Origin: DATLGB01 sp038232275
Lineage (GTDB): Bacteria; Actinomycetota; Thermoleophilia; Solirubrobacterales; Solirubrobacteraceae
Direction of reading: 5' to 3'
Length of the DNA stretch: 17,622 nucleotides
Assembly: GCA_038232275.1 (NCBI GenBank)
Contig: JBBSIC010000057.1
Span: 1-17,622 of the forward strand
The notes below the pieces were generated by a model. It did not search any database. It was given only the letters and a program-made list of their open reading frames with translations, and had not been told where the DNA came from. The first letter of the stretch is position 1. Every line of letters begins with the position of its first letter. Positions 1-7,970 of the stretch are shown here, piece by piece. A program made the position numbers and the translations under genes.

Positions 1-1054
<1,054 letters not shown>

Positions 1055-1061
1055 CCTCCGG

Positions 1062-1067
1062 AGGCTA
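1062..1067 (-). promoter_or_regulatory. Putative -10 element of the kinase gene
   Basis: TAGCCT on the minus strand matches TANNNT and ends 7 nt before the GTG at 1054, the spacing expected for a leaderless mRNA. No clear -35 element was seen. Confidence 0.4.
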
Positions 1068-1179
1068 GTTCGGAGGCCCATCGGTGGACCGAGCGCGATC
1101 GCCGCCGGGGGACGCTCGACCGGGTGATCAACTCAGGGGCGGCCGGCGCGATGACGCGATGATGAGACCCGACTCGAGG

Positions 1180-1239
1180 AGGTCGGGGATGGCTGAGGCT
1201 CGGCGGGCGATGTGCATCCCCCGACCTAGCTAACCTAGC
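1180..1239. promoter_or_regulatory. Inverted repeat plus 9-bp tandem repeat upstream of vapBC (candidate operator)
   Basis: AGGTCGGGGAT (1180-1190) faces ATCCCCCGACCT (1216-1227). This is an 11-bp inverted repeat with one extra C in the right arm and a 25-nt loop. It runs into two tandem 9-mers, ACCTAGCTA (1224-1232) and ACCTAGCCA (1233-1241). These lie directly upstream of the putative vapB -10 element at 1249-1254, where antitoxin or toxin-antitoxin complex autorepression sites are normally found. CTAG, usually scarce in bacterial DNA, occurs three times between 1226 and 1251. Confidence 0.45.
1189..1233 (+). CDS. Possible 14-codon leader ORF
   Basis: This short ORF reads MAEARRAMCIPRPS and ends with TAA. 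It is preceded by a perfect AGGAGG (1177-1182) with a 6-nt spacer, the strongest ribosome-binding site in this part of the window. The 11-bp inverted repeat covers the end of that site and the start codon. It ends 28 nt before the chosen vapB start. No promoter upstream of it was recognised, so it may be chance. Confidence 0.25.
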   Translation: MAEARRAMCIPRPS

Positions 1240-1248
1240 CAGGAGCGC

Positions 1249-1254
1249 TAGTAT
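1249..1254 (+). promoter_or_regulatory. Putative -10 element of vapBC
   Basis: TAGTAT matches TANNNT. It ends 7 nt before GTG at 1262, so the transcript would be leaderless and begin at the antitoxin start. Confidence 0.45.
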
Positions 1255-1261
1255 GGGAGGC

Positions 1262-1498
1262 GTGATCCAGGTCGGCATGCACGAGGCCAAGACTCGGCTT
1301 TCGCACCTCGTCAAGCAGGTGGAGGCCGGCGAGGAAGTGGTGATCGCCCGCAACGGCGAGCCCGTGGCTCGTTTGGTGCCGGTGATCGCGCAGAGCTCGT
1401 TCGCGGAGGCCCTCGGCGCCCTGTCGGGCCAGATCTGGATCGCCGACGACTTCGACGAGCTGGCGGATGACATCGCCGATGCCTTCGGCGTTGAGTGA
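1262..1498 (+). CDS. Type II antitoxin, Phd/YefM family (VapB-type partner)
   Basis: A 78-residue protein. The N-terminal half (MIQVGMHEAKTRLSHLVKQV, then EAGEEVVIARNGEPVARLVP) is the Phd/YefM fold that dimerises and binds the operator. The acidic C-terminus (IWIADDFDELADDIADAFG, residues 58-76) is the usual toxin-binding tail. It should neutralise the PIN toxin encoded next and repress their shared promoter. The GTG at 1262 gives the family's normal N-terminus and has TAGTAT 7 nt upstream. The alternative ATG at 1253 has an AGGAG (1241-1245) 7 nt upstream and would add three residues. The stop overlaps the toxin start by 4 bp (GTGA), so the two are translationally coupled. Confidence 0.9.
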   Translation: MIQVGMHEAKTRLSHLVKQVEAGEEVVIARNGEPVARLVPVIAQSSFAEALGALSGQIWIADDFDELADDIADAFGVE

Positions 1499-1869
1499 GG
1501 CTGCTGCTCGACACCCACGCTGCGCTGTGGTGGCTGCTGGATGATCGGCGCATCGGGCCGGCCGCGCGGAGACGACTCATCGACGGAGCCAACGAGGTGC
1601 TGCTCAGCGCCGTGAGCGTGTGGGAGGTGGCCATCAAGCGGGCGCTCGGGAAGATCACGGCTCCTGAGACCTGGGCGGACACGGCGCTCGGGCTCGGCGC
1701 GCGCCCTCTCCCGATCTCGCTCGAGCACGCCGCCGCGGTCGCCGACCTCCCCTCGCATCACCGCGACCCGTTCGATCGCCTGCTGATCGCGCAGGCGACG
1801 CTCGAGGGCGCGGTGATCGTCACGCACGACGAGGCGATGCGCGCCTACGCCGTACCGATCGTCTGGTAG
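1495..1869 (+). CDS. vapC: PIN-domain ribonuclease toxin, VapC family
   Basis: A 124-residue single PIN domain of normal length. The acidic metal-binding residues expected of a PIN nuclease are present: D6 in LLLDTHAALWW, E44 in SVWEVAIK, D94 in HRDPFDRLLIAQA and D112 in VTHDEAM. Family members cleave RNA, often tRNA or rRNA, with Mg2+ when the antitoxin is degraded; the target here cannot be read from sequence. The GTG start at 1495 overlaps the antitoxin stop by 4 bp, the standard antitoxin-first operon order. The gene converges on apbE with about 100 bp between them. No residue looks lost, so the toxin should be active. Confidence 0.92.
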   Translation: MRLLLDTHAALWWLLDDRRIGPAARRRLIDGANEVLLSAVSVWEVAIKRALGKITAPETWADTALGLGARPLPISLEHAAAVADLPSHHRDPFDRLLIAQATLEGAVIVTHDEAMRAYAVPIVW

Positions 1870-1970
1870 CTCCGCGGACCCCGCTCAGCTGTTCCCACCC
1901 GGATCCAGGCGCGCTGCGCGAAGTGCCAAAGCCCCGGGGGACCGTTGCGCGGGCGAGAAGCGGCGATCCG
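1870..1970. other. Convergent intergenic gap with weak hairpins
   Basis: This gap separates vapC (+) and apbE (-). It contains the palindrome CCCCGGGG (1932-1939) and a short stem AGCGG/CCGCT (1959-1972, 4-nt loop) that overlaps the apbE stop. No T-tract follows either, so no confident terminator is called. Confidence 0.3.
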
Positions 1971-2897
1971 CTAGGACGCCTCGACAGCGGTGTGCGAGCC
2001 GTCGTCGAAGACGGCCACGCCGCCGTGGCGGAGCCAGTTCGTGGCCCGGTCCGGACCGCTGAGGATCGCGGCCTTGGCCAGCGCCTCGCCCTCGAGCGCG
2101 GTCGGGGCGAGCGCAGTGGCGTGGACGACGCCCGTGTAGGCCGCCTGCCCGGTCGCGGGGTCGAGCAGGTGGTGTACGGGCCGCCCGCGGTCCAGCCAGC
2201 TGCGCAGGCTGATGTCGCTCGACGCGATGGCGCCGTCACGCAGCACGAACTCGTGCAGCATCTTGCTGTCGAACGGATTCGGGACCGCGACCGCGCGCTC
2301 GCGACCGGCGCTGCCCCCAACGCGCGAGTCGCCCGCGCAGTCCACGGCGAAGGCCGCGTGCTCGGCGAGCTGCTCGGCGACCGCGTCGGCGAACAGGCCC
2401 TTGACGAGGCCGCCGCCGTCGAGCTTGACGCCCGGCGGGCGGCGGACCGTTCCGCCGTCGACCGTGATCTCGCGCCAGCGGGCGGACGGGTGCGGGCCGC
2501 CGACCTTGCGCTCGGGGGCGAGGGCGAGCTGCATCGCCAGTGCCAACGACCCGCGCAGGCGGTCCTGGCGGTAGCCCGCCTCCTCGATCTCCTCGAGCAG
2601 CGTCGCGTCCACCAGGCCACCCGTCGCGTCCGCCGCGTCGACGACGGCCTGCACGAAGCGGGCCATCATCGGGCTGACCGCGACCTCCTCGCGCGGGTCC
2701 GCGTTGAGCTTGGAAAGCTCGCTCGTCGGCTTGAAGCGGGTGAACGCCTCGTGCCAGCCGAGCAGTAGGTCGCCGGCGCTGGTCGTCGCGTCCTGTGGCG
2801 AGCCCAGTGGCCCCGAGCCTGCGACGACGACCGTGCACTGCCCGCCGAAGCACACGAACGTCCGCGTCGCCACGCTCGTCTTGGACCGCCGCCGCAT
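1971..2897 (-). CDS. ApbE-like FAD:protein FMN transferase (divergent)
   Basis: A 308-residue protein. Family landmarks in order: F53-x-R-F-K-P-T-S-E-L-S-K-L-N (53-65), VKLDGGGLVKGLFAD (157-171), VDCAGD (185-190), HHLLDPATGQ (242-251), then VHATALAPTALEGEALAKAAILSG (258-281). ApbE proteins transfer FMN from FAD onto Thr of flavoprotein subunits, using Mg2+ or Mn2+. The C-terminal motif, normally aDalaT, here reads E271-A-L-A-K275, so the usual metal-coordinating Asp and Thr are changed. No obvious flavoprotein acceptor lies nearby and no lipoprotein signal is visible. ATG 2897 is chosen because TACCGT (2910-2905) sits 7 nt upstream; an ORF extension to 3005 lacks family similarity. It could have another activity. 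Confidence 0.8.
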   Translation of the reverse strand: MRRRSKTSVATRTFVCFGGQCTVVVAGSGPLGSPQDATTSAGDLLLGWHEAFTRFKPTSELSKLNADPREEVAVSPMMARFVQAVVDAADATGGLVDATLLEEIEEAGYRQDRLRGSLALAMQLALAPERKVGGPHPSARWREITVDGGTVRRPPGVKLDGGGLVKGLFADAVAEQLAEHAAFAVDCAGDSRVGGSAGRERAVAVPNPFDSKMLHEFVLRDGAIASSDISLRSWLDRGRPVHHLLDPATGQAAYTGVVHATALAPTALEGEALAKAAILSGPDRATNWLRHGGVAVFDDGSHTAVEAS

Positions 2898-2904
2898 CGC
2901 GCGA

Positions 2905-2910
2905 ACGGTA
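2905..2910 (-). promoter_or_regulatory. Putative -10 element of the apbE-like gene
   Basis: TACCGT on the minus strand matches TANNNT, with a 7-nt spacer to ATG at 2897. This again fits leaderless transcription. Confidence 0.4.
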
Positions 2911-2985
2911 CCGCGCGCTCCAAGCGCAAGAGCAGGATCGTCAGGCGTGGCCAGGGCCCCGGACCGGCCGGTGGCGCGCCGGCAT

Positions 2986-3022
2986 TCGCAGATCCGGCAT
3001 CTCATAGATGCCAGATCTGCGA
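2986..3022. terminator. 17-bp hairpin downstream of htdX (terminator or operator)
   Basis: Arms 2986-3002 and 3006-3022 are complementary over 17 bp with a single mismatch, around a 3-nt loop. The core is GCAGATC-n-GGCATCT. It starts 39 nt past the htdX stop on the minus strand, which fits a terminator of the fabG4-htdX operon. There is no U-tract, so it would be of the tract-less type seen in actinobacteria. A binding site upstream of apbE is the alternative. A second small hairpin, GAATC-ccc-GATTC, lies at 3041-3053. Confidence 0.5.
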
Positions 3023-3060
3023 CTGGTCACGCTGGTTTCCGAATCCCCGATTCCTCGGCC

Positions 3061-3885
3061 TCAGCTCACCGTTCCGGCGACGTGCGGCTTGCCGCTGCGG
3101 GCGTCGTTGACCGCGAACTCGCGGCCGGCGTCAGTCACCCAGGTGGAGAACGCGACCGTGGCCGGCAGCGGCATCGGCAGCTTGAAGCGCACGGACACGG
3201 TGTAGGCGTCGGGCAGATGGCCCTCGCGGGCCGCCAGCGCGCGCGCGGCGACCCACATGCCGTGCGCGATCGGCCGCGGGAAGCCGAGCAGGCGCGCGGG
3301 TAGCGGGTGCAGGTGGATCGGGTTGTAGTCACCGGAGACGGCGGCGTAGCGGCGGCCCTGGTCGCCCGGGACCTTCCAGACGGCGCTCGGCTCGCGCGGC
3401 GGCTCGCGCTCCGCGGGCCGACCGGCCGAGGCCTTCGAGCCACCGCCCTCGCGGTGCAGGTAGGTGGACCGGCCGCGCCAGACGACCTCGCCCGCCACCG
3501 CCGCCTCCGCGAGGACGTCGAGCTGCCGCCCCTTCGGATGAGCCCGCAGATCCGCCGCGCGCACCTTGATGTCGAGCGCCTCGCCGACGCGCAGCGGGCG
3601 CAACTGCTCGATCTCGTCCTCCACCTGCACGAGGCCGATGACGCCGAACGGGAACGAGAGCCGGGTCATCAGGTCCATCGACAGCGGGAAGGCGATCACG
3701 TGCGGATACGTCGCCGGCAGCACGTCCGATACGCGGAAGCCGCAGACCCGCTGGTAGCCGACGAGCTTGGAGCGGTCGATCGCGACGCCCGCGCCGACGA
3801 GCTCGTCGGCGGGCAGCACCTCGCCGCCCCCAACCAGGGGGACGAGCTGCACCAGCGCCTTCGGATACCGGGTGAGCGACGCCAA
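3061..3885 (-). CDS. htdX: MaoC-like double-hotdog (R)-hydroxyacyl dehydratase, HtdX type
   Basis: A 274-residue protein. The second hotdog half carries the hydratase-2 motif YAAVSGDYNPIHLHP (180-194) with the catalytic pair D186 and H191. The first half (about 20-145) lacks this motif, as in other double-hotdog dehydratases. The expected reaction is reversible dehydration of a (3R)-hydroxyacyl thioester to the trans-2-enoyl form. The gene begins at TTG (3885), 3 nt after the fabG4 stop, so it depends on coupling to the upstream gene. Order and strand match Rv0241c (htdX) beside fabG4 and fadA2 in M. tuberculosis. Chain-length preference and whether it serves elongation or degradation are not visible. 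The TTG start is by position only. Confidence 0.88.
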   Translation of the reverse strand: MASLTRYPKALVQLVPLVGGGEVLPADELVGAGVAIDRSKLVGYQRVCGFRVSDVLPATYPHVIAFPLSMDLMTRLSFPFGVIGLVQVEDEIEQLRPLRVGEALDIKVRAADLRAHPKGRQLDVLAEAAVAGEVVWRGRSTYLHREGGGSKASAGRPAEREPPREPSAVWKVPGDQGRRYAAVSGDYNPIHLHPLPARLLGFPRPIAHGMWVAARALAAREGHLPDAYTVSVRFKLPMPLPATVAFSTWVTDAGREFAVNDARSGKPHVAGTVS

Positions 3886-3888
3886 CGC

Positions 3889-5232
3889 CTACGCCCCCAG
3901 CAGGTTCTGGCCGCAGACGCGCACGACGTTGCCGTTGACGCCGCCGGAGCCGGGGGAGGCCAGCCAGGCGATCGTCTCGGCCACGTCCACCGGCAGGCCA
4001 CCCTGGGAGAGCGAGTTCAGCCGCCGGCCCGCCTCCCGCGCGGCCATCGGCATCGAGGCCGTCATCTGCGTCTCGATGAAGCCCGGGGCGACCGCGTTGA
4101 TCGTGATCTCCTTCGGGGCGACGACCGGCGCCAGCGCCTGCACGAGCCCGATGACCCCGGCCTTGGAGGTCGCGTAGTTGGCCTGACCGCGCTGACCAGC
4201 GATGCCGTTGATCGACGACACGCAGACGATCCGCCCGCCGGCCCGCAGCGCTCCGGACGCCAGCAACGCGTCCGTCAGGCGCTCCTGGGCGACGAGGTTC
4301 ACGGCCATCAGGCCGTCCCACTGGTCCTCGGACATGCGCGCGAGCGTCTTGTCCCTGGTGACGCCCGCGTTGTGGACGACCGCGTCGACGCCGTCGTGGC
4401 GCTCCTGGAGGTGCTCCACGAGCCGGTCCGGCGCGTCCTCGGCGGTGATGTCGAGTTGCAGCGCGGAGCCGCCGACCGCGTTGGCGACCTCGGCGAGCGC
4501 CTCGCCCGCGGCGGGGATGTCGAGGCAGACGACGTGGGCGCCGTCGCGCGCGAGCGTCGCGGCGATCGAGGCGCCGATCCCGCGCGCGGCGCCGGTGACG
4601 AGCGCGACGCGGCCGGCCAGCGGCTGCTCCGGGTCGGCGGGCTCCGTCGACGCGCCGGCGCCGACGCGGATCACCTGGGCGTCCACGAAGGCCGACTTCG
4701 AGGAGGCCAGGAAGCGCAGCGTGGCCGCGAGGTTGCCCTCGGCCTCCGGCGCGACGTAGACGAGCTGGGCGGTTGCGCCGTCGCGGACCTCCTTGGCCGC
4801 CGAGCGCGTGAAGCCCTCCAGCGCGCGCTGGGCGACGGCCTGCGCGACGGACGCCGACGCCTCTGGCGGCGTGCCGAGCACCAGCAGCCGCCCGGAGGGG
4901 CAGAGCCGGGAGATCGTCGCGGCAAAGAAGGCGTAGAGGTCGTGCAGGTCGGCGGTGGAGGCGATGCCGGAGGCGTCGTAGACCAGCGCGCCGTAGCGGG
5001 TCTCCTCGTCGCCGGAAGGGCTCGCGAGAATCTCGGCGCCGGCGGCCTCGAGCACGGCCCGGGCCGACTCGAGCAGGCGCCCGCCGGGCGCGCCGCCGAC
5101 CAGCGCGGGACCGGCGAGCAGCTCCTGCCCCGGCTCGTGGCGGCGCAGGTGCGCCGGCTGCGGGAGCCCGAGCTGTCCGGCGAGCAGCCGCCCGGGTGGG
5201 GAGTCGACGAACTGCTGATAGCGATCGGCCAT
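3889..5232 (-). CDS. fabG4: High-molecular-weight 3-oxoacyl-thioester reductase, FabG4 type
   Basis: A 447-residue protein, about 200 longer than ordinary FabG. The extra N-terminal domain (1-200) is the flavodoxin-like region of FabG4. The C-terminal SDR domain has the nucleotide loop TGAARGIG (213-220), NAG (288-290), N312 and the catalytic S340, Y353 and K357 in YATSK. It reduces 3-oxoacyl-CoA or -ACP to the (3R)-hydroxyacyl form; mycobacterial FabG4 is reported to prefer NADH. The product is the substrate type of the HtdX-like dehydratase encoded 3 nt downstream. The ATG at 5232 lies 26 bp from the divergent fadA2 start and has a TATCGT -10 hexamer 8 nt upstream. The length and neighbours make the FabG4 assignment strong. 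Confidence 0.92.
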   Translation of the reverse strand: MADRYQQFVDSPPGRLLAGQLGLPQPAHLRRHEPGQELLAGPALVGGAPGGRLLESARAVLEAAGAEILASPSGDEETRYGALVYDASGIASTADLHDLYAFFAATISRLCPSGRLLVLGTPPEASASVAQAVAQRALEGFTRSAAKEVRDGATAQLVYVAPEAEGNLAATLRFLASSKSAFVDAQVIRVGAGASTEPADPEQPLAGRVALVTGAARGIGASIAATLARDGAHVVCLDIPAAGEALAEVANAVGGSALQLDITAEDAPDRLVEHLQERHDGVDAVVHNAGVTRDKTLARMSEDQWDGLMAVNLVAQERLTDALLASGALRAGGRIVCVSSINGIAGQRGQANYATSKAGVIGLVQALAPVVAPKEITINAVAPGFIETQMTASMPMAAREAGRRLNSLSQGGLPVDVAETIAWLASPGSGGVNGNVVRVCGQNLLGA

Positions 5233-5261
5233 AGTGGGGAACGATATCGTCTACCACTATG
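5230..5261. promoter_or_regulatory. Palindromic bidirectional promoter between fabG4 and fadA2
   Basis: Only 26 bp (5233-5258) separate the two start codons. CATAGTGG at 5230-5237 mirrors CCACTATG at 5254-5261, and between them ACGATATCGT (5241-5250) is itself a perfect palindrome. Only two 3-nt spacers break the symmetry. TATCGT occurs on each strand (5245-5250 plus; 5246-5241 minus), sharing the central TA. Each ends 8 nt before its ATG, so both transcripts would be leaderless. The same dyad could be an operator for a dimeric repressor. Confidence 0.65.
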
Positions 5262-6548
5262 ACTGAGGCCTTGCGCAAGGCCGCCATCCTCGGCGGCAAC
5301 CGGATCCCGTTCGCCCGTTCCGAGGGCCCCTACGGCGAGGCGTCCAACCAGGACATGCTGACGGCGGCCCTCGACGGGCTCGTCGCCCGCTTCGGCCTGC
5401 AGGGCGAGCGCGTGGGGGAGGTCGTCGCCGGCGCGGTGCTCAAGCACGCGCGCGACTTCAACCTGACGCGCGAAGCGGTCCTCGGCTCGGCGCTGGACCA
5501 CGCCTCGCCCGCCCACGACGTCCAGCAGGCATGCGACACCGGCATCCAGGCGGCGATCGCCGTCGCCAACAAGATCAAGCTCTCAGAGATCGACTGTGGC
5601 ATCGCCGGCGGCGTCGACACCACGTCCGACGCGCCGATCGCCGTCAACGAGGACCTGCGCCGCATCCTGCTGAGGGCCGGCCGCGCGGAGGGCGCCGCCG
5701 CGCGCCTGAAGCTGCTCGGCTCGCTGCGCCCGGGACAGATCGTCCCGGAGGTCCCGCGCAACGGCGAGCCGCGCACCGGCCTGTCGATGGGCGAGCACCA
5801 GGCGCTGACCACCAGGCACTGGAAGGTCTCGCGCGAGGCGCAGGACGAGCTCGCCGCGGCGAGCCACCAGCACCTCGCGGCCGCCTACGACCGCGGCTTC
5901 TTCGACGACCTGCTTACGCCGTACCTGGGTGTCACGCGCGACCAGAACCTGCGGCCGGACTCGTCGGCGGAGAAGCTCGCCAAGCTCAAGCCGGTCTTCG
6001 GGCTGGGCCAGGACGCAGGTCGCGCGACGATGACCGCCGGCAACTCGACGCCGCTGACCGACGGCGCGGCGCTCGTGCTGCTGTCCAGCGAAGACTGGGC
6101 GGCAGCGCATGACTTGCCCGTCCTGGCCTTCCTCTCCCACGCCGAGACCGCCGCGGTCGACTACGTGCACGGCGACGAGGGCCTGCTGATGGCCCCCGTC
6201 TACGCCGTCCCCCGCCTGCTGGCCAAGGCCGGCCTGACGCTGCAGGACTTCGACTTCTACGAGATCCACGAGGCCTTCGCCGCGCAGGTGCTGACCACGC
6301 TCGCCGCGTGGGAGGACGCCGCCTTCTGCCAGGAGCGCCTCGGCCTCGACGCACCGCTCGGCTCGATCGACCGGTCCAAGCTCAACGTCAACGGCTCGTC
6401 GCTGGCGGCCGGGCATCCGTTCGCCGCCACCGGCGGGCGGATCCTCGCCTCCACGGCCAAGCTGCTCGCCGAGCGGGGCTCGGGCCGCGCGCTGATCTCG
6501 ATCTGCGCCGCCGGCGGCCAGGGCGTCGTCGCGATCGTGGACCGGTAA
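5259..6548 (+). CDS. fadA2: Thiolase / acetyl-CoA acyltransferase, FadA2 type
   Basis: A 429-residue thiolase. Nucleophile C92 lies in VQQACDTGIQAA, H337 in YEIHEAFAA, H386 in NGSSLAAGHPFAATGGR and the second catalytic C416 in ISICAAGGQG. The residue after C92 is Asp, not the more usual small residue. Thiolases cleave 3-oxoacyl-CoA with CoA in beta-oxidation, or condense two acyl-CoAs in the reverse direction. It diverges from fabG4-htdX, matching Rv0243 in M. tuberculosis; together the three proteins cover thiolysis, ketoreduction and dehydration of a C2 cycle. The ATG at 5259 has no Shine-Dalgarno; a TATCGT hexamer 8 nt upstream suggests leaderless expression shared with fabG4. Confidence 0.93.
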   Translation: MTEALRKAAILGGNRIPFARSEGPYGEASNQDMLTAALDGLVARFGLQGERVGEVVAGAVLKHARDFNLTREAVLGSALDHASPAHDVQQACDTGIQAAIAVANKIKLSEIDCGIAGGVDTTSDAPIAVNEDLRRILLRAGRAEGAAARLKLLGSLRPGQIVPEVPRNGEPRTGLSMGEHQALTTRHWKVSREAQDELAAASHQHLAAAYDRGFFDDLLTPYLGVTRDQNLRPDSSAEKLAKLKPVFGLGQDAGRATMTAGNSTPLTDGAALVLLSSEDWAAAHDLPVLAFLSHAETAAVDYVHGDEGLLMAPVYAVPRLLAKAGLTLQDFDFYEIHEAFAAQVLTTLAAWEDAAFCQERLGLDAPLGSIDRSKLNVNGSSLAAGHPFAATGGRILASTAKLLAERGSGRALISICAAGGQGVVAIVDR

Positions 6549-6601
6549 GGCAACGGACGTCGGCGCACCAGGCGTGGGCCGGATTGGTCGTTAACGCTCG
6601 C

Positions 6602-7666
6602 GTGACCCGGTTCAAGCTCCTCCTTCTCGTGCCCGCCCTGCTCGCCGCGACCGCCGCTGAAGCGCAGGCGGCCTCCGTCACGCTCGGCCCCGATCTCGCG
6701 AGCGCGCCGCCCGCCTCGATCGCCGTCAGCGATCCCAACGACTGGGGCGCGTGGAACACGACGCTCGCGTCGCAGCTGCTCGTCCAGTCGCCGGTCCAGG
6801 GCGAGGTCAACGTCGTGCGCTTGAAGGGACGGGTCAACCCGTCGGCGGCCACCAGCCGCGCGCCCGACGTGGTCATGCACGCCCAGGTGCTGCGCCCGAA
6901 CCCCGACGGCTCGGTCACGGTCCCCGCCGGCGGCACCTCCCGGAACCTGCCGTTGCCCTTCGGCGGCGACCCGCAGCAGATCAGCACCTTCACGCGGTCG
7001 CAGATCGACATGCCCGACGGCACGGACGGCAAGGGCGGCTCACGCCTGTGCATCCAGAAGGGCGACTACATCGCGCTCGCCACCTCCGGCGGCTACGGCG
7101 GACCGATGAACGGCTACCCCGAAGGGTCCTATCCCGACGGCGCGCAGTTTCAGATGTTCGCCAGCGTGGCGGGATCGGCCGCGAACGTCTTTCTCAGCGG
7201 CAAGGGCCAGGGCAACGGGGACGGCACCACCTTCACGGGCCCGCGCGGCGACGGCGCGCAGCTCTTGCTGCAGGCCACCATCGGCACCGGCCCCGACGCG
7301 CGCTACACCTGCCAGACGCCGGAAGAGCAGCACGGTGGCACGACTCCCGGGCCGGGAACGCCCGCCGTCGGCAAGGTCACCATCCGGCACTCGGGCACCC
7401 CGCGCATCCACAAGAGCAGGGTCAAGATCGCGGTCGCCTGCGGCAGCGAGGGCCCCTGCGACGGCACGCTCACGCTGACCAACCGCCGCAGAAAGTACGG
7501 CAGCGCGAAGCTCGCGCTCGCGGCCGGCGCCACCGCGAAGGTGTCGATCAAGCTCAACAAGGCGGCCAAGAGGCAGCTCAAGAAGGGCCGCGGCAAGGTC
7601 ACCGTGAAGGCATCCGCGAAGACGGGCGACGGCACGGTCAGCGCCCGCTTCACGATCAAGCGGTGA
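6602..7666 (+). CDS. Exported protein with C-terminal beta-rich domain, function unknown
   Basis: A 354-residue protein with a Sec-type signal peptide (MTRFKLLLLVPALLAATAAEAQA, probable cleavage near residue 24). The middle part (about 25-240) is rich in Gly, Ser, Thr and Pro with no motif I recognise. After a PGPGTP linker near residue 257, the C-terminal ~100 residues contain VACGSEGPCDGTLTL and a basic end (KRQLKKGRGKVTVKAS). I associate this type of C-terminal domain with exported proteins of Thermoleophilia and believe it is an immunoglobulin-like fold, but that is from memory. The GTG at 6602 is the first start giving a signal peptide; there is no ribosome site, and the TAACGC nearby is a poor -10. 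It overlaps the convergent GIY-YIG gene by 11 bp. Confidence 0.75.
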   Translation: MTRFKLLLLVPALLAATAAEAQAASVTLGPDLASAPPASIAVSDPNDWGAWNTTLASQLLVQSPVQGEVNVVRLKGRVNPSAATSRAPDVVMHAQVLRPNPDGSVTVPAGGTSRNLPLPFGGDPQQISTFTRSQIDMPDGTDGKGGSRLCIQKGDYIALATSGGYGGPMNGYPEGSYPDGAQFQMFASVAGSAANVFLSGKGQGNGDGTTFTGPRGDGAQLLLQATIGTGPDARYTCQTPEEQHGGTTPGPGTPAVGKVTIRHSGTPRIHKSRVKIAVACGSEGPCDGTLTLTNRRRKYGSAKLALAAGATAKVSIKLNKAAKRQLKKGRGKVTVKASAKTGDGTVSARFTIKR

Positions 7667-7928
7667 GGCGCAGCGCTCCCTGCAGGGGGGCGCCCGCGAC
7701 GAGCCGCTCCTTGGCGGGACGGCGCAGGCGCTTGACGCGCCCCTCGAGGCTGCGGGCCGAGCGGTGGTCCTCCGTCTGCCAGGCGGCCGCGACGGTCACC
7801 GGCAGGCGGCCGCGGGTGTAGCGGCTGCCCGTCCCGGACGCGTGGGCCGCGAGCCGGCGCTCGAGGTCGACGGTCCAGCCGCAGTAGAGGCTGCCGTCGT
7901 CGCAGCGCAGGAGGTAGACGAAGGCCAT
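7656..7928 (-). CDS. GIY-YIG domain protein (UPF0213/YhbQ-like)
   Basis: A 90-residue single-domain protein. The family signature is seen as FVYLLRC (3-9) followed by SLYCGWT (13-19), with R24/R25, H29 and SGTGSRYTRGRLPV (31-44) as in small bacterial GIY-YIG proteins. These are predicted nucleases related to UvrC and SLX1; the cellular role is poorly known. The ATG at 7928 is set by homology because the longer upstream frame is antisense to csp and the phosphatase. Its 3' end overlaps the convergent exported-protein gene by 11 bp, so there is no room for a separate terminator. No ribosome site or -10 element was recognised upstream. Confidence 0.85.
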   Translation of the reverse strand: MAFVYLLRCDDGSLYCGWTVDLERRLAAHASGTGSRYTRGRLPVTVAAAWQTEDHRSARSLEGRVKRLRRPAKERLVAGAPLQGALRLTA

Positions 7929-7970
7929 GGTCTGCCCGGGAGTGTTCACGATCGCGGGCGTTCTTGATGG

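Noticed and set aside
1055..1059. GGAGG as a ribosome-binding site for the kinase GTG at 1054
   Set aside because: There is no spacer between it and the start codon; the leaderless reading with TAGCCT is preferred.
3307..5262. A 651-codon plus-strand open frame and a 656-codon minus-strand frame (3329-5299) over the fabG4-htdX region
   Set aside because: Both are shadows of the recognised fabG4 and htdX genes. Their translations are Arg/Ala/Gly-rich without family motifs, as expected of off-frames in very GC-rich DNA.
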